Shown here piece by piece: positions 47,250 through 55,263 of a stretch of 64,000 nt of DNA (positions within the stretch are counted from its first letter, which is position 1; the number at the start of each line of letters is the position of its first letter). The DNA is taken from positions 1 to 64,000 of the forward strand of contig JAQSWY010000024.1 of the NCBI GenBank assembly GCA_029266425.1, given 5' to 3'. Origin of the DNA: Xanthobacteraceae bacterium. Its GTDB lineage: Bacteria; Pseudomonadota; Alphaproteobacteria; Rhizobiales; Xanthobacteraceae. The notes under the pieces were generated by a model. That model saw only the letters and a program-made list of their open reading frames with translations. It had not been told where the DNA came from and made no database searches. The position numbers and the translations under genes are program-made.

Positions 47250-48263
47250 ATGCCGCTGAAAGATATCCTGCCTGGTAAGCTCGGGTTCGGCGCCGCGCCG
47301 CTCGGCAACATGTTCCGCGACATCCCCCAGCAGGAGGCTCTCGCAACGGTGGAGGCCGCCTGGACTGAGGGCATACGCTATTTCGACAGCGCACCTTTCT
47401 ATGGCGCCGGCCTCGCGGAGATCCGCATGGGCGAGGCGTTGGCCAGTCGGCCGCGTGACGAATACGTCATCAGCACCAAGGTCGGGCGTATCATCCTTGA
47501 CGAGATCGAAGATGTGAGCGCGCGCGATCTCGGCGAGAAGGGCGAGGTCTTCAAATACGGCCGCCCCAACCGCATCGTGAATGATTATTCGGAAGAGGCG
47601 ACGTTACGCTCCATCGAGGACAGCCTGAAGCGCCTGAAGACCGACCGCATCGAGATCGCGTTCGTCCATGACGTGGCGCAGGACTTCTATGGCGATGAAT
47701 GGCTCGGCGTCTTCGAAAGCGCGCGGAAGGGAGCTTTCAAGGCGCTTGACCGCCTGCGCGACGAAGGGGTGATCAAGGCATGGGGGCTGGGCGTCAACCG
47801 CGTCGAACCTGTAGAATTGCTTCTGGAGCTCGAAGGCCCAAGCCCGGACGGCTTCCTGCTGGCGGGGCGCTACACCCTGCTCGACCATGGCCGTGCTCTG
47901 CAGCGCGTGATGCCCAAGGTGGCGGAACGGGGTCTCGGCGTCGTCGTCGGCGGCCCCTATAGTTCGGGGGCGCTCGTGGGCGGACCGAACTTCGAGTACG
48001 CTCCGATGACACCGGCGATCCGCGAAAAGGTGGCGCGCATAAAGGCCATCGCCGAACGGCACGGCATCAGCATGAAGGCGGCCGGCCTGCAGTTCTCGCT
48101 TGCGAACCCGGCGGTGTTGGCGGTTATCCCCGGCGCCAGCCAGCCGAGCCGCATTGCCGAGGATCGCGCGGCACTGGAGGAGGTGATTCCCGCGGAGTTC
48201 TGGGGAGCGTTGCGCGAGAACGGTCTGGTTCATCCGGACGCGCCGCTACCCGGCGCAAACTGA
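47250..48263 (+). CDS. Aldo/keto reductase (D-threo-aldose/pyridoxal dehydrogenase-like)
   Basis: A 337-residue AKR barrel that reduces carbonyls with NAD(P)H or oxidises sugars. The catalytic Asp and Tyr are in IRYFDSAPFYGAGLAEIRMG, Lys in VISTKVGRII and His in IEIAFVHDVAQ. The length and the GFGAAPLGNMFRDI start fit the L-fucose/D-arabinose-type branch. ATG 47250 has GGAGGAG six bases upstream. Divergent from the large ATPase-type regulator. Natural substrate not known. Confidence 0.93.
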   Translation: MPLKDILPGKLGFGAAPLGNMFRDIPQQEALATVEAAWTEGIRYFDSAPFYGAGLAEIRMGEALASRPRDEYVISTKVGRIILDEIEDVSARDLGEKGEVFKYGRPNRIVNDYSEEATLRSIEDSLKRLKTDRIEIAFVHDVAQDFYGDEWLGVFESARKGAFKALDRLRDEGVIKAWGLGVNRVEPVELLLELEGPSPDGFLLAGRYTLLDHGRALQRVMPKVAERGLGVVVGGPYSSGALVGGPNFEYAPMTPAIREKVARIKAIAERHGISMKAAGLQFSLANPAVLAVIPGASQPSRIAEDRAALEEVIPAEFWGALRENGLVHPDAPLPGAN

Positions 48264-48352
48264 ATGTCGAGTGGCAGTGTAGCAGCTAGCCGAATGATAG
48301 GGCGTCGCCGCCTTTTCAGCTTCTCGCCGCAGGCCGCAGCGCGGGCGCTTCG

Positions 48353-49138
48353 CTACTCCGCCGCTTTGACGATCAGCTCAGCGACCTCCTTCGGAAACGA
48401 AAGCATCGCGACATGGCTGGACGGCACTTCTATGGCCGTGGCGTTGGCCGCTTTGACCTGGTCCCTTTCCAGTTCTGGCGAAATGATTGCGTCCTTCGCC
48501 GCAACGACCATGAATGTCGGCTTCTCACGCCAGGCGGCACGGCTTACGGGAGTTGTCGCCGTCCTGACGTGGAACGGACCTTGGGTCGCCGCCACGACAC
48601 CCTGCTCCTCCGGCGAGAGATCCGGAGCGAAGTATTTCCTGATGCCTTCGTCGCTGATCCTGAGGTAATCGTCGGCATCCTTGACGAACGATTTTCGGCC
48701 TTCCAGGGCTGGGTATTTCGAAGCCACGCTCTGTAACGACTCGCCTTTGTCGGGCGCGTAGGCGGCGACATAGACGAGCGATTTGACCTTTTCGTCGTGC
48801 CCAGCTTCCGTGATGACGACACCGGCCCATGAATGCCCGACGAGGACGACAGGGCCCTCCGCGTTCCGGATTGCCCGCTTCGTGGCGGCAACGTCGTTCT
48901 CCAGCGAGTCGAGTGGGTTCTGGACCGCAATGACTTTCAGGCCGGCCTTTTCGAGGTGTGGAATGACCTTGCGCCAGGATGACCCGTCGGCAAATGCGCC
49001 ATGAACGAGCACTGCCGTCTTGGCTTTCAGTCCAGTTGCTGAGGCTTGCGGACCGATCATTGCGATTGCGCTCAGGACCAGGCCGAGGGCGATCAGCCCC
49101 CTCCCGATCACGGAGCGGATCGTGTGAGCCTTGGCCAT
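48353..49138 (-). CDS. Secreted alpha/beta hydrolase
   Basis: A ~261-residue alpha/beta hydrolase with an N-terminal signal peptide (SVIGRGLIALGLVLSAIAMI, cleavage after ASA). Core motifs: VLVHGAFADGSSW (oxyanion), VGHSWAGVVITEA (nucleophile Ser), a late Asp in VVAAKDAIISPE and His in PSSHVAMLS. ATG 49138 gives a clean signal peptide but has a weak ribosome site. ATG 49234, with GGAGG upstream, would add 32 residues before the signal, so the start is unsettled. Convergent with the AKR gene. Likely an esterase or related detoxifying enzyme of the periplasm. Confidence 0.88.
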   Translation of the reverse strand: MAKAHTIRSVIGRGLIALGLVLSAIAMIGPQASATGLKAKTAVLVHGAFADGSSWRKVIPHLEKAGLKVIAVQNPLDSLENDVAATKRAIRNAEGPVVLVGHSWAGVVITEAGHDEKVKSLVYVAAYAPDKGESLQSVASKYPALEGRKSFVKDADDYLRISDEGIRKYFAPDLSPEEQGVVAATQGPFHVRTATTPVSRAAWREKPTFMVVAAKDAIISPELERDQVKAANATAIEVPSSHVAMLSFPKEVAELIVKAAE

Positions 49139-49538
49139 GGATAGCACGGTGCCTTGACCGGCATGCCCCATGCCGCCCTGCACCTCGATGCGGGTGGCGT
49201 CCGAGCCGATGACAAGCAATTTTCCCATGCTCATGAAGCCTCCGCATTGACTGAGCGTCAAATCGCCGATGGGCTATGCCGCGATGTGAGACTCGCGTGC
49301 TTTCGCGTCGCCGCCGGTGAGGGGATAGATTTGCTGCGCCTTAAGCAAGTCATAGCTTAGATAGGGGCCAAGCGGCAGTTAAAATCGGTAAAAGATCTTC
49401 TTCTACGGTCAGAGCAATTCAGATGGCTGGATTTGCCGGCAAGATTGAAGCGTTTAGTTTGAGCGCCCTCAATCGGGTCTGCTCGCCAGTTGGACGTCTT
49501 GCCAAGGACTCAGCCGTTCCACGTCACAAGTCTTAATT
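49139..49538. other. Upstream region of the hydrolase and 3' region of nhaA
   Basis: About 400 bases. The part near 49234 may encode an N-terminal extension of the hydrolase. The rest shows no convincing gene or strong palindrome. Confidence 0.4.
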
Positions 49539-51389
49539 TCAGCTGCTGTCGCCGGCGCTGTTCCGCGTTGCGCGATTTGTTGCAACCGACAGGATCAATG
49601 CCCCGATGATCGCCGACAAGATCGAAGCCACGAACACAGCGATCTTCGCAGCGGCGAAATCGGTGGCTTCGGGAAATGCCTGCCCGGCGATAAACAGCGA
49701 CATCGTGAACCCGATCCCGGCCAGTGCGCCGGCGCCGATCAGCTGAACCCATGAATAGGCATCCGGCTTGATCGCGATCCCCAGCCCAACAGCAAGCGCA
49801 CAGGCCGTAACGATGCCAATCGGCTTGCCTATGAACAGGCCGGCGGCGATGGCAAGCATCAGGCTCTCATGCCCGCTCCAGATATCGGTCGTGATTTCGA
49901 CCCCGGCATTCGCGAGCGCAAAGATCGGCAAGATGGCGTAGCTCGACCGGGCACCGGCATGGCGGAGCAGTCGGTCCGCGGGCGACTCGATGCGCTCATG
50001 GATCGCATCGAGCGCTCTCAATGCCGGCAGCGACGGCCCGTGCCGCAAAGCCTCTCCCTGATGGGCTTCCGCCGCGATGATTGTGTCGGCCTGGAGCGTC
50101 AGCGCCCTGAGGTTCGCCGGTGGCCGCGTCGGTATCGCAAGGGCGAGGATCACCCCCGCCATGGTCGCGTGCAGGCCGCTGGCGTGAACACAAGCCCAAA
50201 GCGCGATGCCGAGCAGAACATAGGGCGTTACGCGATAGACGTGCGAGCGGCTGAGCCCCCAGAGACACAGCGTGATCGCGGCAGCGGCCGCCATATATTC
50301 CGGACGAAGCTCGCCGGAATAGAAGAGTGCGACCACCGCGATGGAGCCGATGTCATCGACGATGGCAGCGGCAGTGAGGAAGATGCGCAATTCGACCGGC
50401 ACCCGGCGGCCCATCATCACGATCAGAGCGACGGCGAACGCGGTGTCGGTCGCCATTGGTACGCCCCAGCCGTGCGCCCAGGGACCACTCGGGATGATGA
50501 AGGCGTAGATCAGTGCCGGGGCGACCATGCCACCGATCGCAGCTGCGATCGGCAGCGCCGCCGTGCTTCGACTGGCGAGACGGCCGACCGTCATCTCACG
50601 CTTGATCTCGAGCCCGACGACGAGGAAGAAGATGGTCAGGAGACCGTCATTGATCCAGTGCAGCACCGACATCTCGAACGATGCCGCACCGATCAGCACG
50701 CCGACATTCTGGTGCAGAAACTGATCGAATGCCGGGCCGAGCCGGGAGTTGCTCAGGATGACGGCGAAAACCGTTGCGAGCAGTAGGAGAATGCCGGCGG
50801 AAGGACCCCAGCTCGCGAAGTCGACGGCAGCCGAATGCACGCGATGCCCCAGACGCCCGAGCATAGCGTCGGAGAGCGAACTCTCATCCCAGGGACCGTC
50901 GTAACGGCGGCCATTGATGAAGAATGTCGGCGTGAGCCTGACGCCGCTCGCCCGGGCGCTCTCGATATCGGCGTCGACGCGCGCCCTGGCGCCGGCCGCT
51001 TCTGTCGCTGACGATCTAGGATCCCGGGTGGCGAGCCCGAGATCATCCGCCACGGCGATGAGGTCATCCTCCGTCAGGGTCGCGGACCGCGTCATCAGCT
51101 TCACATGCGCGTCCCAGAAGCTGTCGGCGTCGGCCGCACGCTCCGCCAGTTCTGCTGCCCTGAGGGCCAGGTCGCTGCTGGCGATCGGGCGGTGACGGAA
51201 CACATAGCGGACGCGTGCCCCGAAATGATCCCGGACACGACCGATCTCCTCATTGGCCGCACGGCAATAGGGGCAGGCGTAGCTGCCATATTCGACGAGC
51301 GTGATTTCGGCCCCTGGCGGTCCGAGAACATGGTCAAAAGCATCGTCGACCGGTCGATCCAGTCGATTTGCGATTTCCGCCTGTATCAT
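49539..51389 (-). CDS. nhaA: DsbA-like thioredoxin domain fused to Na+/H+ antiporter NhaA
   Basis: A 616-residue fusion. Residues ~1-185 form a DsbA/Frn-type thioredoxin domain with CPYC at 39-42 and the cis-Pro loop TPTFFING at 153-160. Residues ~190-600 are a full NhaA antiporter: HWINDGLLTIFFLVVGLEIK, PMATDTAFAVAL (Asp of the ion path) and AAIVDDIGSI with the paired Asp345-Asp346 that bind Na+/H+. I start at ATG 51389; upstream residues are unlikely. Such fusions are known, but the meaning of the thiol domain is not. It follows the cNMP-domain reductase on the same strand (gap 68). Confidence 0.93.
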   Translation of the reverse strand: MIQAEIANRLDRPVDDAFDHVLGPPGAEITLVEYGSYACPYCRAANEEIGRVRDHFGARVRYVFRHRPIASSDLALRAAELAERAADADSFWDAHVKLMTRSATLTEDDLIAVADDLGLATRDPRSSATEAAGARARVDADIESARASGVRLTPTFFINGRRYDGPWDESSLSDAMLGRLGHRVHSAAVDFASWGPSAGILLLLATVFAVILSNSRLGPAFDQFLHQNVGVLIGAASFEMSVLHWINDGLLTIFFLVVGLEIKREMTVGRLASRSTAALPIAAAIGGMVAPALIYAFIIPSGPWAHGWGVPMATDTAFAVALIVMMGRRVPVELRIFLTAAAIVDDIGSIAVVALFYSGELRPEYMAAAAAITLCLWGLSRSHVYRVTPYVLLGIALWACVHASGLHATMAGVILALAIPTRPPANLRALTLQADTIIAAEAHQGEALRHGPSLPALRALDAIHERIESPADRLLRHAGARSSYAILPIFALANAGVEITTDIWSGHESLMLAIAAGLFIGKPIGIVTACALAVGLGIAIKPDAYSWVQLIGAGALAGIGFTMSLFIAGQAFPEATDFAAAKIAVFVASILSAIIGALILSVATNRATRNSAGDSS

Positions 51390-51457
51390 CGGGCACTTCG
51401 ACTTGGCTGTTGCACCGGTCCCGCTCCGCCGATCGATAGCCCGAGATAGCGATGCGC

Positions 51458-53149
51458 TCAGCCCCGCGACGCCACGCTCGCAAGCCAATTGTGGACCGCA
51501 TGGACGACCACCGAGCCTTCGCCAACGCTCGAAGCGACGCGCTTCACCGAATCGGCCCGCACGTCGCCGACGGCGAAGATGCCGGGAATGCTCGTCGCAT
51601 GCTGAGCGATGGCAACCCGACCGTCATGAACGTAGCCGGTTCTCACGAACCCCTTTGGGTCGAGCGCAACGCAGCCGCTCAGCCAGTCGGAGTTCGGCAC
51701 GGCACCGATCATCTGGAACAGGTTCGACACGCCCCGCTCCGTCTCGCCACTCTCCCGCTGATGCCAACGCACCGCCTCCAGACAACTATTGCCGATCAGC
51801 GCAGTGATCTCGCATTGGGGATGAAGCGTGATGAGCGGCGATTCCTTGATCCGCTGCACGAGATAGTCCGACATCGTATCCGTGAGCCCATCGCCGCGCA
51901 CGACGATATGGACATGACGGGCTTTGCCCGAGAGGAAGACGGCGGCCTGACCGGCGGAGTTGCCGCCACCGACGACCACGACCTCGCTGTCCAGGCAAAG
52001 CCGCGCTTCCAGCGATGTTGCAGCATAGTGCACGCCCTGGCCCTCAAACCTCTCGAGGTTCGGAACGTCGAGGCGCCGGTAGCGAGCGCCGGTCGCAACC
52101 ACGACCGCTCGTGCCGCGACAGTATCCATGCCTTCAAGGCGGACCTTGTAGGGAAAGCCGCTGCAATCGAGACCCGTCGCCGCCCTCGCGACGACGATGC
52201 GTGCGCCGAACTTCTGGGCCTGCACCTGCGCCCGTCCCGCCAGCGCTTGGCCTGAAATCCCTGTCGGGAAGCCGAGATAGTTCTCGATGCGGGAACTGGT
52301 GCCGGCCTGTCCGCCCGGGCCGACCGCCTCGATGACGATGGTGTCCAAACCTTCCGACGCCGCATAGACGGCCGCGGCGAGACCCGCGGGACCCGCGCCG
52401 ACGATCGCGACATCATAGACATGATCGGGGGCGAGCTCTTCGGTGATGCCGAGCGCGTCGGCCAGATCACGGTTCGTCGGGTGCGCGAGCACCTGCTCGC
52501 CACTCAGGATGACAACAGGCAAGTCATCGGCGCCGAGGTGAAAGGACTCGAGTGCCTGCTGTGCGCCCGCATCGCGCCCGATGTCGAGCAATCGATGTGG
52601 ATAGCCGTTGCGCGTGAGGAAGCTCTGGATTCGGAGCGCACTCGCCGAATGCGCGCTTCCAACGATAATCGTCCCCCCCTCCGCGTGCTGTATCAATCCA
52701 ACGCGTCGGAGAATGAAGGCACGCAGGATGATCTCGCCGATATCCGGCTCGGCGCTGACCATGCGCCGGAACGAGGATCTGCTTACCCGGATGGCCGCCG
52801 TCGGCCGTGCCGCGCGCGCGCAGACGAGCACGGCTCGTCCTGTGACATGGGTGAGCTCGCCTGTGAAACCGCCCGCCTCATGGGTGGTGATCAGGACATG
52901 GCCATCCCGGCCATCGCTCTCCAAAACGTCGACGGCACCGTCCAGAACAAGGAAGAAATCCACGTCGCGGTCGCCGAACTCATAGAGATAGTCGCCGCCG
53001 TCAAAACTGCTGCGCTCGCCATACTTCGCGATTCTTTCGACCATTGCGGGCGGCAATTTCGGGAAGGTCTGTCCCGGCCGATCGTAGGGATCCGTTGCCA
53101 TCCCGCCGTCGCCCGTGAAGCCGCGCTGAATCGGTCGGGTCGCATTCAT
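51458..53149 (-). CDS. Thioredoxin-reductase-like flavoprotein with N-terminal cyclic-nucleotide-binding domain
   Basis: A 563-residue protein. The N-terminal ~130 residues form a cNMP-binding-type beta roll (SSFDGGDYLYEFGDRDVDFF, then GGFTGELTHVTGRAVLVC). A linker with a thioredoxin/glutaredoxin-like fold may follow. The C-terminal ~330 residues are a TrxR-like reductase: FAD motif VAIVGAGPAGLAAAVYAASE, NADPH motif VVVVGGGNSAGQAAVF and ATSIPGIFAVGDVRADSVKR. The redox CxxC of true thioredoxin reductase is absent: the segment reads HYAATSLEARLCLDSE. So the electron acceptor must differ, perhaps ferredoxin or a quinone. Start 53149 is chosen; 53101 is possible. It precedes the DsbA-NhaA gene. 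Confidence 0.9.
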   Translation of the reverse strand: MNATRPIQRGFTGDGGMATDPYDRPGQTFPKLPPAMVERIAKYGERSSFDGGDYLYEFGDRDVDFFLVLDGAVDVLESDGRDGHVLITTHEAGGFTGELTHVTGRAVLVCARAARPTAAIRVSRSSFRRMVSAEPDIGEIILRAFILRRVGLIQHAEGGTIIVGSAHSASALRIQSFLTRNGYPHRLLDIGRDAGAQQALESFHLGADDLPVVILSGEQVLAHPTNRDLADALGITEELAPDHVYDVAIVGAGPAGLAAAVYAASEGLDTIVIEAVGPGGQAGTSSRIENYLGFPTGISGQALAGRAQVQAQKFGARIVVARAATGLDCSGFPYKVRLEGMDTVAARAVVVATGARYRRLDVPNLERFEGQGVHYAATSLEARLCLDSEVVVVGGGNSAGQAAVFLSGKARHVHIVVRGDGLTDTMSDYLVQRIKESPLITLHPQCEITALIGNSCLEAVRWHQRESGETERGVSNLFQMIGAVPNSDWLSGCVALDPKGFVRTGYVHDGRVAIAQHATSIPGIFAVGDVRADSVKRVASSVGEGSVVVHAVHNWLASVASRG

Positions 53150-53249
53150 CGTCGATATCGCTTCATTGTCAGAGGTCGAGACATTGACGCTACCATGCGA
53201 AGATCGATTGGAAATGCCAGCTTCGGGGTTTCCTGTGCCGTCATGGCGC

Positions 53250-54479
53250 TCATGCCGTTGCAAGTTGAGACGATCTCGGCAAGGTGAGCACGAAGATGAG
53301 GAGGCCGAGAAACGTCAGGGCAAAGCCTGCCCATGCGGCGGAGAGCAATCCGTAGCCCGCGGCAATCGTCATCCCACCGGCCCAGGCACCGATCGCATTG
53401 GCAACATTGAGCGAGGCAAGATTCATCGCTCCCATGAGCGTGGGTGCCTCCGGAGCAGAGCGCGTGAGGCGCACCTGGATCGTAGGGATGGCGACCATCA
53501 TCGTCATGCCGACACAAAACAGCATCGGCATAAGGATCCACACATTGCTTCCGCCGACGGCGAGGAGCGCCAGCACGACCAAGGCACCGCCGAAGCCGAA
53601 AACCAGTCCGCGCGCCGGATACGCGTCCGCTAGTTTCCCGCCGATCAGGTTGCCTGCCGTCATGCCGAGGCCGAACAGGGCGAGCGCGATCGGTGTCCAC
53701 GTCTGGCCCAGCATCGCCACGTCGGTGACGAACGGGCCGACAAACGTGTAAACGGCAAAAATGCTTGCTACACCGAGCGCGGCAACGAGCATCGTGGCCC
53801 AGACGGCCGGTTTTCGCAGCGAGCCGAGTTCCTGCACTACCGGCCCGCCATGCAGCGATTCCGTGCGAGGCACCCAGTTCCATAAGGCAAGGAAAGCCAG
53901 GACCGCGAGAGCGGCCACCGCAAGGTACGTGTTGCGCCAACCCAAATTCTGGCCAAGAAAGGTCGCCAGCGGCGAACCGAAGATGGTCGCGACGGTCAAT
54001 CCAGTCATGACGAGCGCGAATGCCTTCCCGCCATGACCGGGACCGACGATGTATGAGGCCACCACCGCGCCGGCGCCGAAATAGGCTCCCTGGGGCATGC
54101 CGCTGATGAAGCGGGCCAGTGCGAACATGCCGAGATCCGTCGCTATCGCCGACAGGACGTTGCCGACGATGAAGAGGCCCATCAGGCACAACAACAGCGT
54201 TCGGCGATTGAGCTGCGCCGCCACCAGAGTGACGAGAGGAGCGCCGACGACGACGCCGATGGCGTAGGCGGTGATCGCGTTCGTGGCCGTCGGGATGTCG
54301 ATGCCGAGGTTCGCCGAGAAAAGCTGGATGATGCCCATGCTCGCGAACTCGGACGTCCCGATGCAGAAGCTCCCGAGCGTCAGAGCGAATAGCGTCAAGC
54401 CCCGTCTGCTCTGTTCCAAAGCTTTCGTGCAATGCACCTTTACGGCAGCGCACTGAGCGCTATAGGCGTTTTCCAGCAT
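53250..54479 (-). CDS. MFS drug-efflux transporter (DHA1 family)
   Basis: A 409-residue exporter with about 12 spans and the DHA1/AraJ-like start LTLGSFCIGTSEFASMGIIQ, the helix 2-3 loop AAQLNRRTLL and helix 5 motif GLTVATIFGSPLATFLGQNL. It is upstream of the cNMP-domain reductase on the same strand (gap about 100 bases) and divergent from the molybdenum-enzyme operon. It may export a toxic compound handled by the surrounding redox genes (inference). Confidence 0.9.
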   Translation of the reverse strand: MLENAYSAQCAAVKVHCTKALEQSRRGLTLFALTLGSFCIGTSEFASMGIIQLFSANLGIDIPTATNAITAYAIGVVVGAPLVTLVAAQLNRRTLLLCLMGLFIVGNVLSAIATDLGMFALARFISGMPQGAYFGAGAVVASYIVGPGHGGKAFALVMTGLTVATIFGSPLATFLGQNLGWRNTYLAVAALAVLAFLALWNWVPRTESLHGGPVVQELGSLRKPAVWATMLVAALGVASIFAVYTFVGPFVTDVAMLGQTWTPIALALFGLGMTAGNLIGGKLADAYPARGLVFGFGGALVVLALLAVGGSNVWILMPMLFCVGMTMMVAIPTIQVRLTRSAPEAPTLMGAMNLASLNVANAIGAWAGGMTIAAGYGLLSAAWAGFALTFLGLLIFVLTLPRSSQLATA

Positions 54480-54782
54480 TCCTTGCGCCTTCTTTTCATG
54501 CGGTTCGCCGGCGTAGAAGGTCGTGCTGTCGGGATCGGCACGCAGCGAGTCGCAGCGTGATTGACCTTAGCGCGCCGAGCGCCGCACACCCGTTAAGCTT
54601 GGTGAAAAGAGGTAAAGCGCCTCTCTCGTGATCGACCTCTCTGCTGGTCGAGAACAGCCCACCAAGCTAACCCGCCCTTTTCAGCATTTGACCAAATTTA
54701 ACTCGTGGCCATGCGCCCCGAATACTAACGTCCCGCTGCGATCCAGATCCCGTCAGGCAGCGTTCAGAGAGGCGACCTCCAG
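54480..54782. other. Divergent promoter region, MFS gene and molybdenum-enzyme operon
   Basis: About 300 bases with no gene. The last half is AT-richer (around CATTTGACCAAATTTAAC) and is the likely promoter area of the operon to the right. Confidence 0.5.
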
Positions 54783-55262
54783 ATGGCTTATTCGCTCAAT
54801 GTGAACGGCAGGAGCCATTCGGTCGACGTGGATGGCGATACGCCGCTGTTGTGGGTGCTGCGCGATGTCCTCGGCCTTACGGGCACCAAGTTCGGCTGCG
54901 GCGTCGCGCAATGTGGCGCATGCACGGTCCACCTCGAGGGATTGGCGGTACGGTCCTGCGTGACCACTGTCGAAAGTGCCGGTTCCGCGCCGATCATGAC
55001 GATCGAAGCCGTTGGAGCGACACCGGTCGGAAATCTCGTCCAGCGCGCTTGGCTGGATCAGGAAGTGGTGCAGTGCGGCTACTGCCAATCCGGGCAGATC
55101 ATGTCCGCGACGGCGCTGCTGAACGAGCATCCGGCTCCGACCGACGATGACATTGACGCGGTCATGTCCGGCAATATCTGCCGATGCGGCACTTATCCGC
55201 GTATCCGCGCGGCGATCAAGCAGGTCGCGGCCGGCACCCGGACCTTCGGTAATGGAGGCTGA
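54783..55262 (+). CDS. (2Fe-2S) subunit of isoquinoline-1-oxidoreductase-like molybdenum hydroxylase
   Basis: A 159-residue small subunit. It has the plant-type [2Fe-2S] site ([15 protein letters not shown] with a later RSCVT) and the second site ([10 protein letters not shown] and [12 protein letters not shown]), which together carry electrons from the Mo centre. Co-transcribed with the large subunit, which starts two bases after its stop. The pair with a following cytochrome matches isoquinoline oxidoreductase/aldehyde-oxidase-like enzymes of Proteobacteria. Confidence 0.95.
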   Translation: MAYSLNVNGRSHSVDVDGDTPLLWVLRDVLGLTGTKFGCGVAQCGACTVHLEGLAVRSCVTTVESAGSAPIMTIEAVGATPVGNLVQRAWLDQEVVQCGYCQSGQIMSATALLNEHPAPTDDDIDAVMSGNICRCGTYPRIRAAIKQVAAGTRTFGNGG

Positions 55263-55263
55263 A

